Assembly: GCF_019222765.1 (NCBI RefSeq) | Contig: NZ_CP078145.1 | Location: 682,001 to 746,000 of the forward strand | DNA length: 64,000 nucleotides | Source of the DNA: Nocardia iowensis | GTDB taxonomy: Bacteria; Actinomycetota; Actinomycetes; Mycobacteriales; Mycobacteriaceae | Direction of reading: 5' to 3' | In this document: positions 54,048 to 62,335 of the stretch, in pieces | How positions within the stretch are numbered: position 1 is the stretch's first letter | How the letters are laid out: each line of letters starts with the position of its first letter | Translations under genes and position numbers: made by a program | The notes under the pieces: model-generated | Told to the model about the DNA's origin: nothing | The model's input: the letters and a program-made list of their open reading frames with translations, nothing else | Databases searched by the model: none

Positions 54048-55726
54048 CCTTTTCGCTGTTCGGGGTGGTAGTCGCCACGCTGTTCTTCGCGCTATCGCTG
54101 ACTCCTTCGCTGCTGCCGCGGGATTGGCTGTTCGAAGGGCTCGTCGGCGGGATCAACGCGGCGATCGGCTACGGCGTCGGCTGCCTGCTGGAGTGGGCGT
54201 ACCGCAGATGGATTCGGCCCCGGGTGCGGCTGCCCGCTGCTGTGACAGAGACATTCGCCGAGCTGCCCACCTGGTTGCCGGGCGCGATCAAGGTGCTCGT
54301 GGTGGTCGCCTGCGTGATCGTCGCGATAGTGATGCTGATTCAGTCGGCGCGGTGGCAGCGCGAAATCACCGCGCTGATGGGGATGGACGACATCACGACC
54401 ACGGGCTTTCTGCGCACCGGTGCGCTGAGCGCCGCCGTGATCGCGGTGGTGATCGGGGTCTTCCGTGCTGTCCGGTGGCTGGTGCGGTGGGTCGCGAACG
54501 AACTCATCGAGCGGGTACACATCCCGCGCAAACTCGCGCTGCCCATCGGCTTCCTGATCGTCACCATCGTCGCCGTCACGTTGTTCAACGGCGTGCTGGC
54601 CAAAGCGTTCTTCTCGGTGGCGAATTCGGCGTTCAGCGTGCGCAACAGCCACACCTCACCCAATGCCACCCAGCCGCAGTTGCCGGAACGGTCAGGCAGC
54701 CCGGCCTCGCTGGCGAAGTGGGAGACGCTCGGCTCGGAAGGGCGCTGGTTCGTCTCCTATGTGCCGACCGCCGCCGACATCGCCAGGGTCACCGGCAAAC
54801 CCGCGCGCGAACCCATTCGCGTCTACACCGGCCTGGAATCGGCGGACGGTCCGCAAGCCCAGGCCGAGCTGGCCGTCGCCGAACTGGAGCGCACCGGTGC
54901 CTTCGACCGCAAGGCCTTGGTCGTGGTGACAACCACCGGCACCGGCTGGGTCGACTCCACCAGCGCCGAATCCGTCGAGATGATGTACGGCGGCGATACC
55001 GCGATCGTCGCCACCCAGTACTCGTATCTGCCCAGCGTGCTGTCCTTCCTCTCGGACAAGGAGAAGGCGACGCGGATGGGAAAGCTGGTGTTCGACAAGG
55101 TGTATGAGCACTGGTCGGCACGGCCGGCGCAGGCGCGGCCGAAGCTGCTTGTCTACGGCGAGAGTCTCGGCTCGCAGGGGTCGGAGGGTGCCTTCACCGG
55201 CCTGTCCGATCTGCGAACGAAGTCCGACGGGGTGCTGTGGGTCGGTCCGCCGAACTCGAATCGGCTGTGGGGCGAATTCGTCGCCCGGCGCGACCCCGGC
55301 TCACCCGAGGTGCTGCCGACCTACGCCGACGGCCTGGTGGTGCGGTTCGCCGACAGCCGCGGCGATCTGTGGCGGCCGCCGGGCACCTGGCTCGCGCCGC
55401 GCATCGCCTACCTGCAGCACGCGTCCGACCCGGTGGTCTGGTGGTCGCCGGATCTGCTGTTCGACGAACCGGATTGGTTGCGCGAGCCGCGCGGACCGGA
55501 TGTGTCGCCGACCATGGCGTGGTATCCGATCGTCACGTTCTGGCAGGTCGCCGCGGACCTGCCCAACGCGCAGGGCGTCACCGACGGGCACGGCCACCGC
55601 TATGGCACGCTGGTGCTCGATGCCTGGGCCGCCCTCGCCGAGCCGCCGGATTGGTCGGCCGAACTGTCGGACCGGATCCGAAACTACTTGGAACAGTCGG
55701 CCGTTCGGGAACGCTCACTCAAGTGA
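54026..55726 (+). CDS. Membrane-anchored alpha/beta hydrolase (Abhydrolase_9 type), paralogue 1
   Basis: The 566-residue protein has four N-terminal transmembrane helices (about residues 9-190, with FFALSLTPSLLPRDWLFEG and GINAAIGYGVG) and a C-terminal alpha/beta-hydrolase domain facing out or in, with nucleophile YGESLGSQGSEG, LQHASDPVVWW for the acid and a DGHGHRYG histidine. The domain pair is common in Mycobacteriales; the substrate is unknown. The start codon and first residues (MFVRNQL) lie within the dispersed repeat; the true start could be changed by its insertion. A close paralogue lies at 56350. Confidence 0.86.
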   Translation: MFVRNQLSFSLFGVVVATLFFALSLTPSLLPRDWLFEGLVGGINAAIGYGVGCLLEWAYRRWIRPRVRLPAAVTETFAELPTWLPGAIKVLVVVACVIVAIVMLIQSARWQREITALMGMDDITTTGFLRTGALSAAVIAVVIGVFRAVRWLVRWVANELIERVHIPRKLALPIGFLIVTIVAVTLFNGVLAKAFFSVANSAFSVRNSHTSPNATQPQLPERSGSPASLAKWETLGSEGRWFVSYVPTAADIARVTGKPAREPIRVYTGLESADGPQAQAELAVAELERTGAFDRKALVVVTTTGTGWVDSTSAESVEMMYGGDTAIVATQYSYLPSVLSFLSDKEKATRMGKLVFDKVYEHWSARPAQARPKLLVYGESLGSQGSEGAFTGLSDLRTKSDGVLWVGPPNSNRLWGEFVARRDPGSPEVLPTYADGLVVRFADSRGDLWRPPGTWLAPRIAYLQHASDPVVWWSPDLLFDEPDWLREPRGPDVSPTMAWYPIVTFWQVAADLPNAQGVTDGHGHRYGTLVLDAWAALAEPPDWSAELSDRIRNYLEQSAVRERSLK

Positions 55727-55742
55727 GTGGATAGGACGCGAA

Positions 55743-55784
55743 CCTGGGCGGGCCAGGACCCCTCGTGCACAAGGCCCGCCCAGG
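55743..55784. terminator. Two-way hairpin terminator between convergent genes
   Basis: CCTGGGCGGGCC (55743-55754) pairs perfectly over 12 bp with 55773-55784, around an 18-nt loop. It lies between the ends of the hydrolase gene and the YiaAB-like gene, 16 and 8 bp away. Confidence 0.75.
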
Positions 55785-55791
55785 AGCGTCG

Positions 55792-56082
55792 TCAGGCGAC
55801 GGAATTGAATGGATCGTGCTCGGCGAGCAGCTTTTCCATCCGCGCCTGATCGATGCGACCGTGCACGGTCGCGGCTTCGTGCTGGTCACGCACCACCTTC
55901 GCCAAGGTGAAGGTGCTGGTCACCAGGAAGAGCATGGACATGGCGAGAAAGCCTCGCTGCCACATATCCAGTGGCAGATAACAGATTCCGACGCCCACCC
56001 CGAGGAAGCTGACGCCGAACGCGATCGCGGCCTGCGCGATGAACGCCGAAGTGGTTTTCGGCTGTGCGTTGGGAGTGCTCAT
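55792..56082 (-). CDS. YiaA/YiaB family small membrane protein
   Basis: From ATG 56082 the 96-residue protein has two transmembrane helices, about residues 13-35 (IAQAAIAFGVSFLGVGVGICYL) and 41-60, with the family pattern FGVSFLGVGVGICYLPLDMWQRGFLAM, then a charged tail ending EKLLAEHDPFNSVA. YiaAB proteins occur widely but their role is unclear. No ribosome-binding site is convincing, and the protein is probably monocistronic. Confidence 0.8.
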   Translation of the reverse strand: MSTPNAQPKTTSAFIAQAAIAFGVSFLGVGVGICYLPLDMWQRGFLAMSMLFLVTSTFTLAKVVRDQHEAATVHGRIDQARMEKLLAEHDPFNSVA

Positions 56083-56349
56083 GGGTAAGAAGTCTGCCGA
56101 CACGCGTTCGCGCGCAACCGCGTACAACTACTCGAGCGGTCTGGGTAATTGCCGACCGCCGCCGAAACCTGGCCGATTCAGCGGTGCCGCCGGGCCGCGG
56201 TGCCGCCGATGGCGGTGCGCGGCGATGCGCCGCGCGGCGGCCCGGGCAACGCGCCGCCGACCGTACCGGACCGCCATACTGTTCGGGTGATGATCGCTAC
56301 GGACCCGCCGACGCCGTCCGCGCCCGACCCCCGCCCGCGCTGAGTTCTC

Positions 56350-58086
56350 GTGCTCGAGACCGCCACCACCCTGACGAAGCTGCGTGCGCGCGGCATCGTC
56401 ATCGTGCGGCGCGTGGAAGACATCATCGATCTGAATTACGTCGGGCTCGTCGTCGCGACGGTGTTCTTCGCGCTGTCGGTGACCCCGTCGCTGCTGCCGC
56501 GCGATTGGCTGTTCCAGGGGCTGATCAGCGGGATCAACGCCGCGCTCGGCTACGGCGTCGGCTGTGTGCTGGAGTGGCTGTTCCGGTTGTGGGTGCGGCC
56601 GCGGCTGACCAGGATTGCGCCGCCGCCCACCTGGGTGCGCTACGCAGTGAAGTCCGCGGTCCTGTTCACCGCCGCGTTGAGTGCGGCATTGATGCTCGTC
56701 CAGTCGGCGCGCTGGCAGCGGGAGATCACCGCGCTGATGGGGATGGCGGGCACGACGACGCCCGCCTACCTGCGCACCGGGTTGCTCAGCTTGGCGGTGG
56801 GCGCGGCGGTGGTCGCGGTGTACCGGACGGTGCGCGAGACCATCCGGTTTCTGGCCCGGCTGCTCAACCACTGGGTGCGGGTGCCGCGGGAGCTGGCACC
56901 GGCCGCTGGGTTCCTCGTGCTCGTCGTGCTGGCCGTGACCATCTTCAACGGCGTCGCCTCGCGGGCCTTCTTTGCCGTCGCCAACTCGGCGTTCAGCGTG
57001 CGCAACGACCACACCTCGGTGAACGCGATCCAGCCCGTCCAACCCGAACGCTCCGGCAGCCCCGCCTCGCTGGCCAAATGGGAAACCCTCGGCTACGAGG
57101 GCCGGTGGTTCGTTTCGCATGGGCCGACCGCGAGCAAGATCGGTGAGGTGACCGGCCGACCGGCTCGGGAACCGATCCGCGCCTACGTCGGCTTGGAATC
57201 GGTCGAGCCAGGCGAGGACCCGGCGGAACTCGCGGCCGCGGAACTCGAGCGGACCGGCGCGTTCGATCGCAAGGTGCTCGTGGTGATGACCACCACCGGC
57301 ACCGGGTGGGTGAATGCCATGGCCGCCGGGGCCATCGAATACATGTACGGCGGCGACAGCGCGATCGTCGCCTCGCAGTATTCGTACCTGCCCAGCGTGC
57401 TGTCGTTCCTCGCGGACCGGAGCAAGGCGATGACCGCGGGCCGGGCGATGTTCGACGCGATCCACCGGCACTGGGCGGCGCGGCCGCGGGAGCAGCGGCC
57501 GAAGCTGCTGGTATACGGGGAAAGTCTCGGCTCGCAGGGTTCCGAAGCGGCCTTCGACGGGCTCGCCGATCTGCGGACGAAGGTGGACGGCGCGCTGTGG
57601 GTCGGTCCGCCGAACTCGAATCGACTGTGGAAGCAGTTCGTTTCGCGGCGCGATCCCGGCTCGCGGGAGATCCAGCCGGTGTACGCCGACGGGCTGGTCG
57701 TGCGATTCGCCTCCGACAGTGCCGATCTCGCGCGCCCGTCCACCGAGTGGCGGCCGCCGAGGATTGCCTACCTGCAGCACGCGTCGGACCCGATCGTTTG
57801 GTGGTCGACGGATCTCATTTTCTCGCAACCGGATTGGCTGTCCGAGCCGCGCGGCGCGGATGTGTCGTCACAGATGCGATGGTGGCCGTTCGTCACCTTC
57901 TGGCAGGTGGCCGCCGACCTCACCAATGCCCAAGCGGTCACCGATGGACACGGGCACCGTTACGGCAGTCTCGTGCTCGACGGGTGGGCGGCAATCGCCG
58001 CGCCGCCGGACTGGACCGCCGGCCTGTCCGACCGGGTCAGGGCGGAGCTGGAAGTAGCCGAGGATTTCGAGCGGAAGACCAAGTGA
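56350..58086 (+). CDS. Membrane-anchored alpha/beta hydrolase (Abhydrolase_9 type), paralogue 2
   Basis: The 578-residue protein is closely related to the one at 54026 along its whole length: VVATVFFALSVTPSLLPRDW, GINAALGYGVGCVLEW, SRAFFAVANSAFSVRN, nucleophile YGESLGSQGSEAAF and LQHASDPIVWW. It differs at the N-terminus, which here begins with an extra amphipathic stretch of about 20 residues rather than MFVRNQL. GTG at 56350 is the assumed start. The TGA overlaps the GTG of the CPBP protease gene, so the two are co-expressed. The duplicated gene pair flanks the YiaAB-like gene. Confidence 0.86.
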   Translation: MLETATTLTKLRARGIVIVRRVEDIIDLNYVGLVVATVFFALSVTPSLLPRDWLFQGLISGINAALGYGVGCVLEWLFRLWVRPRLTRIAPPPTWVRYAVKSAVLFTAALSAALMLVQSARWQREITALMGMAGTTTPAYLRTGLLSLAVGAAVVAVYRTVRETIRFLARLLNHWVRVPRELAPAAGFLVLVVLAVTIFNGVASRAFFAVANSAFSVRNDHTSVNAIQPVQPERSGSPASLAKWETLGYEGRWFVSHGPTASKIGEVTGRPAREPIRAYVGLESVEPGEDPAELAAAELERTGAFDRKVLVVMTTTGTGWVNAMAAGAIEYMYGGDSAIVASQYSYLPSVLSFLADRSKAMTAGRAMFDAIHRHWAARPREQRPKLLVYGESLGSQGSEAAFDGLADLRTKVDGALWVGPPNSNRLWKQFVSRRDPGSREIQPVYADGLVVRFASDSADLARPSTEWRPPRIAYLQHASDPIVWWSTDLIFSQPDWLSEPRGADVSSQMRWWPFVTFWQVAADLTNAQAVTDGHGHRYGSLVLDGWAAIAAPPDWTAGLSDRVRAELEVAEDFERKTK

Positions 58087-58724
58087 GTAGAGTTCCGGAA
58101 GTTGCTGTCGCCGTTGGCATTCCACTGGCATGGAGCAATTGGTTGCTGCCCGGGCTTGGACTCGGTGTCCGGGGTAGGACAGCCGCCAATGCGGGATTCG
58201 CCACCGCCTACGCGCTCGTCTTCGATGACGATCCGAACTGGTTCTCAGCGAGGGGATTTCGGTACGGCATAGTTTCCGCTGCGCTTGTTGCAGCCGGTTA
58301 CGGTGTGGCCCTCGCTATTCCGCCGGTGCGGGAGGGGTTGCGCGAGTTCGCCGACCGCGGGCCGGAGGTGTCCGACGCCGAATGGATCGCGGTGCACATC
58401 CCGATCGGCACTGTCTACAGCGAAGAGATGGTCTTCCGCGCTGCACTGGATCCGTTGCTGGACAACGCTTTCGGCTCCCGTGCTGGATCGCTGCTCGGTG
58501 CACTGACATTCGGCCTATGGCATATCCACCCGGCTCGCGCGGCGGGTGAGAGTGTCCCGGCCACGGTCGCCGCCACCGCTGCGGGTGGCTTTGTGCTCGG
58601 CTGGCTGCGCCGCCGCACCGGGAGCGTCACCGCCCCGGCCTTGCTTCACTTCGCCACCAATGCGGGCGGTGCTATCGCGCCGCGCCTGGCCAGGCTCTTC
58701 GGAACCCCGCGCACGCAAGCCTGA
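58083..58724 (+). CDS. CPBP family intramembrane metalloprotease
   Basis: The 213-residue membrane protein begins at the GTG within the GTGA overlap with the upstream hydrolase gene. It has several hydrophobic segments, the CPBP/Abi motif YSEEMVFRAAL (EExxxR), and the second and third conserved parts in LTFGLWHIHP and LLHFATNAGGAI. These are glutamate-type membrane proteases related to Rce1, some of which process peptides or protect against bacteriocins. Coupling to the hydrolase suggests a shared envelope task, not yet defined. Confidence 0.87.
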   Translation: MSRVPEVAVAVGIPLAWSNWLLPGLGLGVRGRTAANAGFATAYALVFDDDPNWFSARGFRYGIVSAALVAAGYGVALAIPPVREGLREFADRGPEVSDAEWIAVHIPIGTVYSEEMVFRAALDPLLDNAFGSRAGSLLGALTFGLWHIHPARAAGESVPATVAATAAGGFVLGWLRRRTGSVTAPALLHFATNAGGAIAPRLARLFGTPRTQA

Positions 58725-58901
58725 CCGGGGCGGCGTCACGCCCAGGTTCGGGCTCATCGGCTGTCTGTAGCGGTCGCGCCCATTGTTGCAGGACCGGAGT
58801 GGCTGAAACCTGCCCACTTGCGCACAGCGTTCCTGTCTGCGTACAGTGTTCGCAACGAGAGAACGGCGTACGCCCCAACGGGATCGAGCAGGAGAAAGAG
58901 C

Positions 58902-60365
58902 ATGTCGAACAACGTGAACTGGGATACCAACGGCGACTGGAAGGTGCAGGGCGACTGGGGCACCACCGATTCGACCGGTCGGGAATTCGCGCTGGCTCGC
59001 TGGCAGCAGCGGCTGGACGAACTCCGGGCCGCCCACCATGTGCCCGGCGCGGCGCTGGCGATTCTGGTCGACGGCAAGGTCTACGAAATCGCTAGCGGTG
59101 TCCTGCATCGGGGCACGGGCGTGCCGGTCACCACCGACTCGGTGTTCCTGTGTGGCTCGATCGCCAAGGTCTACACCGCGACGTTGATCATGCGGCTCGT
59201 CGACGAGGGCAAGCTCGATCTCGACGCGCCCGTCGTCGAGGTGCTGCCCGAGTTCGCCACGCCGGATGAGGAAGCCACGCAGCAGATCACGGTCCGGCGG
59301 TTGCTCAGCCACACCGGCGGCGTGACCAACGACTTCAACTACGACGGCGGCCGCGGCGACAACTGTCTCGCCGAATATGTCCGGGCCGCAAGGGAAGTCG
59401 CGCTGGACTGTAAACCGGGCACGGCGATGTCATACGGCAGCCTCGGCTATGTGGTGCTCGGTCGGGTCATCGAGGTGCTGACCGGCAAGACCTTCGACGA
59501 GGCGGTGCGGGACTTGCTCGCCGTCCCCTTGGGTCTCGACCATCTGGTGACGCTGCCCGAGCAGGCGCTGCGGTTCCGCACCGCGATGAGCCATCTCGGC
59601 GCACCGGGGCAGTACCCGGATCCCGCGCCGGAGTGGGACATCATGCCGCGCTCCGTCGCGCCCGCGGCACGGGTCATCAGCACGGCCGGTGACATGGTGC
59701 GCTTCGCCCGGATGCACCTGGAGGGTGGTCGCGCCGCCGACGGCACCACCGTGCTGTCCGCCGAATCCGTTGCGGCAATGCAGCATCGAGCGATCGACGT
59801 GCCGGACAAGTGGACCGTCAGCGCCGACGGCTGGGGCCTCGGCTGGACGTTGTACGACTGGAACGGCATCAAGGGCTTCGGCCACGACGGCGCCGCGATC
59901 GGCCAGTACGGCTACCTGCGGGCCATCCCCGAAGCCGGTGTCGCCGTCGCACTGCTCACCAATGGCGGTGGCGCGCGCCAACTTTACGCGGCGCTGTTCC
60001 GGGAACTGCTCGCCGAACTGGCCGGGGTGCGGATGCCAGACCCGTTCGGCCCCGCCGTTCCGCCGGTCCCCGTGGACATCGCGCCGTTCGTCGGCACATA
60101 CCAGCGGGCTGGCGTCGTCATCACGGTCAGCAAGCAGGACGACGGCTCCGGTCACATGCTGTACGAATTCGTCGACGACATGAAGGACATGTCCCCGCCG
60201 CTGAGCATGGAACTCACCCCCGTCTCGGAGACGGTCTTCGCCGCTTCCGGCGCTGGCCCCTCCTTCAGCGAGGACTACATGCCCATCGTCTTCGCCACCC
60301 TCGCCGACGGCACCGAGGCCTGCTACGTCGGCATGCGCGCTACCCCGAAACAGGCCACCAACTGA
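58902..60365 (+). CDS. Serine hydrolase, beta-lactamase/DD-peptidase-like family
   Basis: The 487-residue protein has the class C-like fold with Ser86 and Lys89 in CGSIAKVY and Tyr178 in MSYGSLGYVVLG, replacing the YxN motif. A third box may be in GHDGAAIGQYGY. An additional C-terminal domain of about 100 residues (VDIAPFVGTYQRAG) resembles the lipocalin-like end of some esterases. There is no signal peptide after ATG 58902 (AGGAG upstream), so this is more likely a cytoplasmic esterase or peptidase than a resistance enzyme. A longer start upstream is unlikely. Confidence 0.85.
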   Translation: MSNNVNWDTNGDWKVQGDWGTTDSTGREFALARWQQRLDELRAAHHVPGAALAILVDGKVYEIASGVLHRGTGVPVTTDSVFLCGSIAKVYTATLIMRLVDEGKLDLDAPVVEVLPEFATPDEEATQQITVRRLLSHTGGVTNDFNYDGGRGDNCLAEYVRAAREVALDCKPGTAMSYGSLGYVVLGRVIEVLTGKTFDEAVRDLLAVPLGLDHLVTLPEQALRFRTAMSHLGAPGQYPDPAPEWDIMPRSVAPAARVISTAGDMVRFARMHLEGGRAADGTTVLSAESVAAMQHRAIDVPDKWTVSADGWGLGWTLYDWNGIKGFGHDGAAIGQYGYLRAIPEAGVAVALLTNGGGARQLYAALFRELLAELAGVRMPDPFGPAVPPVPVDIAPFVGTYQRAGVVITVSKQDDGSGHMLYEFVDDMKDMSPPLSMELTPVSETVFAASGAGPSFSEDYMPIVFATLADGTEACYVGMRATPKQATN

Positions 60366-60409
60366 TCGTCCGCGAAATATAGGGCCGGGCCCCCGGTAAT
60401 CTCGGCGAC

Positions 60410-60802
60410 GTGGCGCGACAAACAGTGAGCCCGGCCGATCTCAGGTCGGCGGTGGATGCGGTGAGTGACTGGCTGCTGGACGAGTCGGCACCCACCCCCA
60501 CGCGCACCGAACTCGCCGCAGCCGTCCGCACCACCGCCCGAACCCTGGCCGCCTCAGCCCCCGGCCATTCGGTAGAGGTACGCGTCCCCCCGTTCGTCGC
60601 GGTCCAATGCATCGAAGGCCCCCGCCACACCAGAGGCACCCCACCGAACGTCGTAGAAACCGACCCCCGCACCTGGCTCCTCCTGGCCACCGGCCTACTC
60701 GACTTCACCACCGCCCTCGACTCCGGCACCCTCACCGCCTCCGGCAGCCGCGCCCCCGAAGTAGCCCACTGGCTCCCCATAACCCGCCCAACCCCCGACT
60801 GA
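60410..60802 (+). CDS. Sterol carrier protein-like small protein (SCP_3 type)
   Basis: The 130-residue protein (LRSAVDAVSDWLLD, VEVRVPPFVAVQCIEGPRHTRGTPPNVVETDPRTWLLLATG) matches the small SCP-like proteins that precede purF in mycobacteria, such as Rv0807. No signal is visible. TAATCT stands 7 nt before the GTG, a leaderless arrangement. It converges with the YhgE-like gene. Codon third positions are overwhelmingly C toward the 3' end. A ligand has not been shown; lipid binding is inferred from the fold. Confidence 0.82.
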   Translation: MARQTVSPADLRSAVDAVSDWLLDESAPTPTRTELAAAVRTTARTLAASAPGHSVEVRVPPFVAVQCIEGPRHTRGTPPNVVETDPRTWLLLATGLLDFTTALDSGTLTASGSRAPEVAHWLPITRPTPD

Positions 60803-60834
60803 CGATCCCGCACCACGCACGGGCCCACTTGCGG

Positions 60835-62190
60835 TCAGGTGGTCACGCGGTTGCTGCGGTGCAGGCCCTTGCGGTCGTAGAAGCGGGTGATGAGGGCGCC
60901 GAAGGTGAGGCCGATGGCTAGGCCTGCGAGGGCCATCCAGACGCCGCGGGCGAGGCCGGACTCGAAGTTGGCGTCGAAGTAGAGGATGGCGCGGATGCCG
61001 AGGAAGACCTGGTGCATCGGTTCGAAGGAGGCCAGCCAGCCGAAGTACTGGGGGGTTGCCTCGATCGGGACGGTGCCGCCGGAGGAGGGCAGGCCGAGGA
61101 TGATGAACAGGATCAGGTTGACCAGCAGGCCGGCCGAGCCGATCGCGGCCAGCGTGGACAGGCCGGTGATGCCGACGGCGATGATGGCCAGCGCGCTGTA
61201 GAGGAACAGTGCCAGCGGGTGGTCGATCGGCATGTCCAGGGCCTTGCCGACGATGAGGAAGACCGCCGAGACGATGTTCGCGGTCACCACCATGACGCCC
61301 CACTTGATCAGCAGGGTGCGGAAACGCGAGATGGGTGTGGGCGGGTAGTGCACGAACCACGGCCCGTATTCGGTGGGGATGAAGCCGAGTTGGGCGTCGA
61401 TCATGGTGTGGATGACCATCGCGCCGACCACCCCGGCGAGCAGCAACAGCAGCGCGTAGAAGAACGCGGTGAGGCCTTGGCCGGTGCCATCGGGCAATGG
61501 ATGATACTGCTGGACAACAACTTTCACCGGATCGGCCAGAGCGACCCTGCTGGCACCGGACAGCTCGGGCGCGGGCGGCCCGCCGGGCTGCGGCTTCAGC
61601 TGCTCGGTCACCTGGTCGGTGAGCTGCTTGCCGACCTGCTTGTTCACCTCGGTCAGCGCCTGATTGCCAACCCGGAGCACGATCTGGGTGCCGAACGCGC
61701 CGGTCCGCGGATTGGTCTGCAGGGTGATGATCGGGCGCTCCATGTCGCCGGGAATCACACTGCCGACGCCGAGAATGCCGAGCCGCTTGCTGAAATCGCT
61801 CGGGATGACGATCGCGCCGTAGACCTCACCGGACTGCATCTGCCGCTCGGCCTCGCTGATGCTGATCACATGCAGGTCGACCTTGTCCGACGGCACCCCC
61901 TTGACGAGCGCGTCGGTGATCTGGTTACCGGAATTCACCTGCTGCGCCCGATCGGCCGTGCCGATGACATCGCCCACATCTTGGTTCACCAGCGCGATGG
62001 GGAAATCGTGCAGATTCTTCTCCGGATCGACGACGTAATCCAGGTACATGATGCCGAGCAGAGCCGTCAGGAGGGTGAGCACTCCGATGGGAAACAGCAC
62101 CATGCGAGCCCATGGTCGGCGCTGCGGCGCCGCTGCTCCTGTGTTCGATCCCGCCCCGCTGCCGGTGTCCGCGCTGTCGGTAGTCGTCAC
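60835..62190 (-). CDS. YhgE/Pip-like ABC-2 membrane protein
   Basis: The 451-residue protein has an N-terminal transmembrane helix (MVLFPIGVLTLLTALLGIMYL), an extracytoplasmic domain of about 190 residues (FPIALVNQDVGDVIGTADRAQ, GAIVIPSDFSKRL) and a C-terminal block of about six helices (ALLLLLAGVVGAMVIHTMID onward). This is the YhgE/Pip or ABC-2 exporter layout; no ATPase gene lies nearby. GTG at 62190 is chosen because TACGGT lies 7 nt upstream; longer frames enter the purF region. It may export a lipid or peptide, unproven. Confidence 0.83.
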   Translation of the reverse strand: MTTTDSADTGSGAGSNTGAAAPQRRPWARMVLFPIGVLTLLTALLGIMYLDYVVDPEKNLHDFPIALVNQDVGDVIGTADRAQQVNSGNQITDALVKGVPSDKVDLHVISISEAERQMQSGEVYGAIVIPSDFSKRLGILGVGSVIPGDMERPIITLQTNPRTGAFGTQIVLRVGNQALTEVNKQVGKQLTDQVTEQLKPQPGGPPAPELSGASRVALADPVKVVVQQYHPLPDGTGQGLTAFFYALLLLLAGVVGAMVIHTMIDAQLGFIPTEYGPWFVHYPPTPISRFRTLLIKWGVMVVTANIVSAVFLIVGKALDMPIDHPLALFLYSALAIIAVGITGLSTLAAIGSAGLLVNLILFIILGLPSSGGTVPIEATPQYFGWLASFEPMHQVFLGIRAILYFDANFESGLARGVWMALAGLAIGLTFGALITRFYDRKGLHRSNRVTT

Positions 62191-62335
62191 GGCTCGCACC
62201 GTAACAGCTGGCGCGCCGACGTCCCGACCCGTGCGCCGCGCCGATTGCTGCTCGTATGCGGTAGCGGTGATCGCGAACGAAGTTTCACCCGTAGAATGAA
62301 ACGTGCCCCCAGCCCGCCCGAACAGGGAGCAAACG

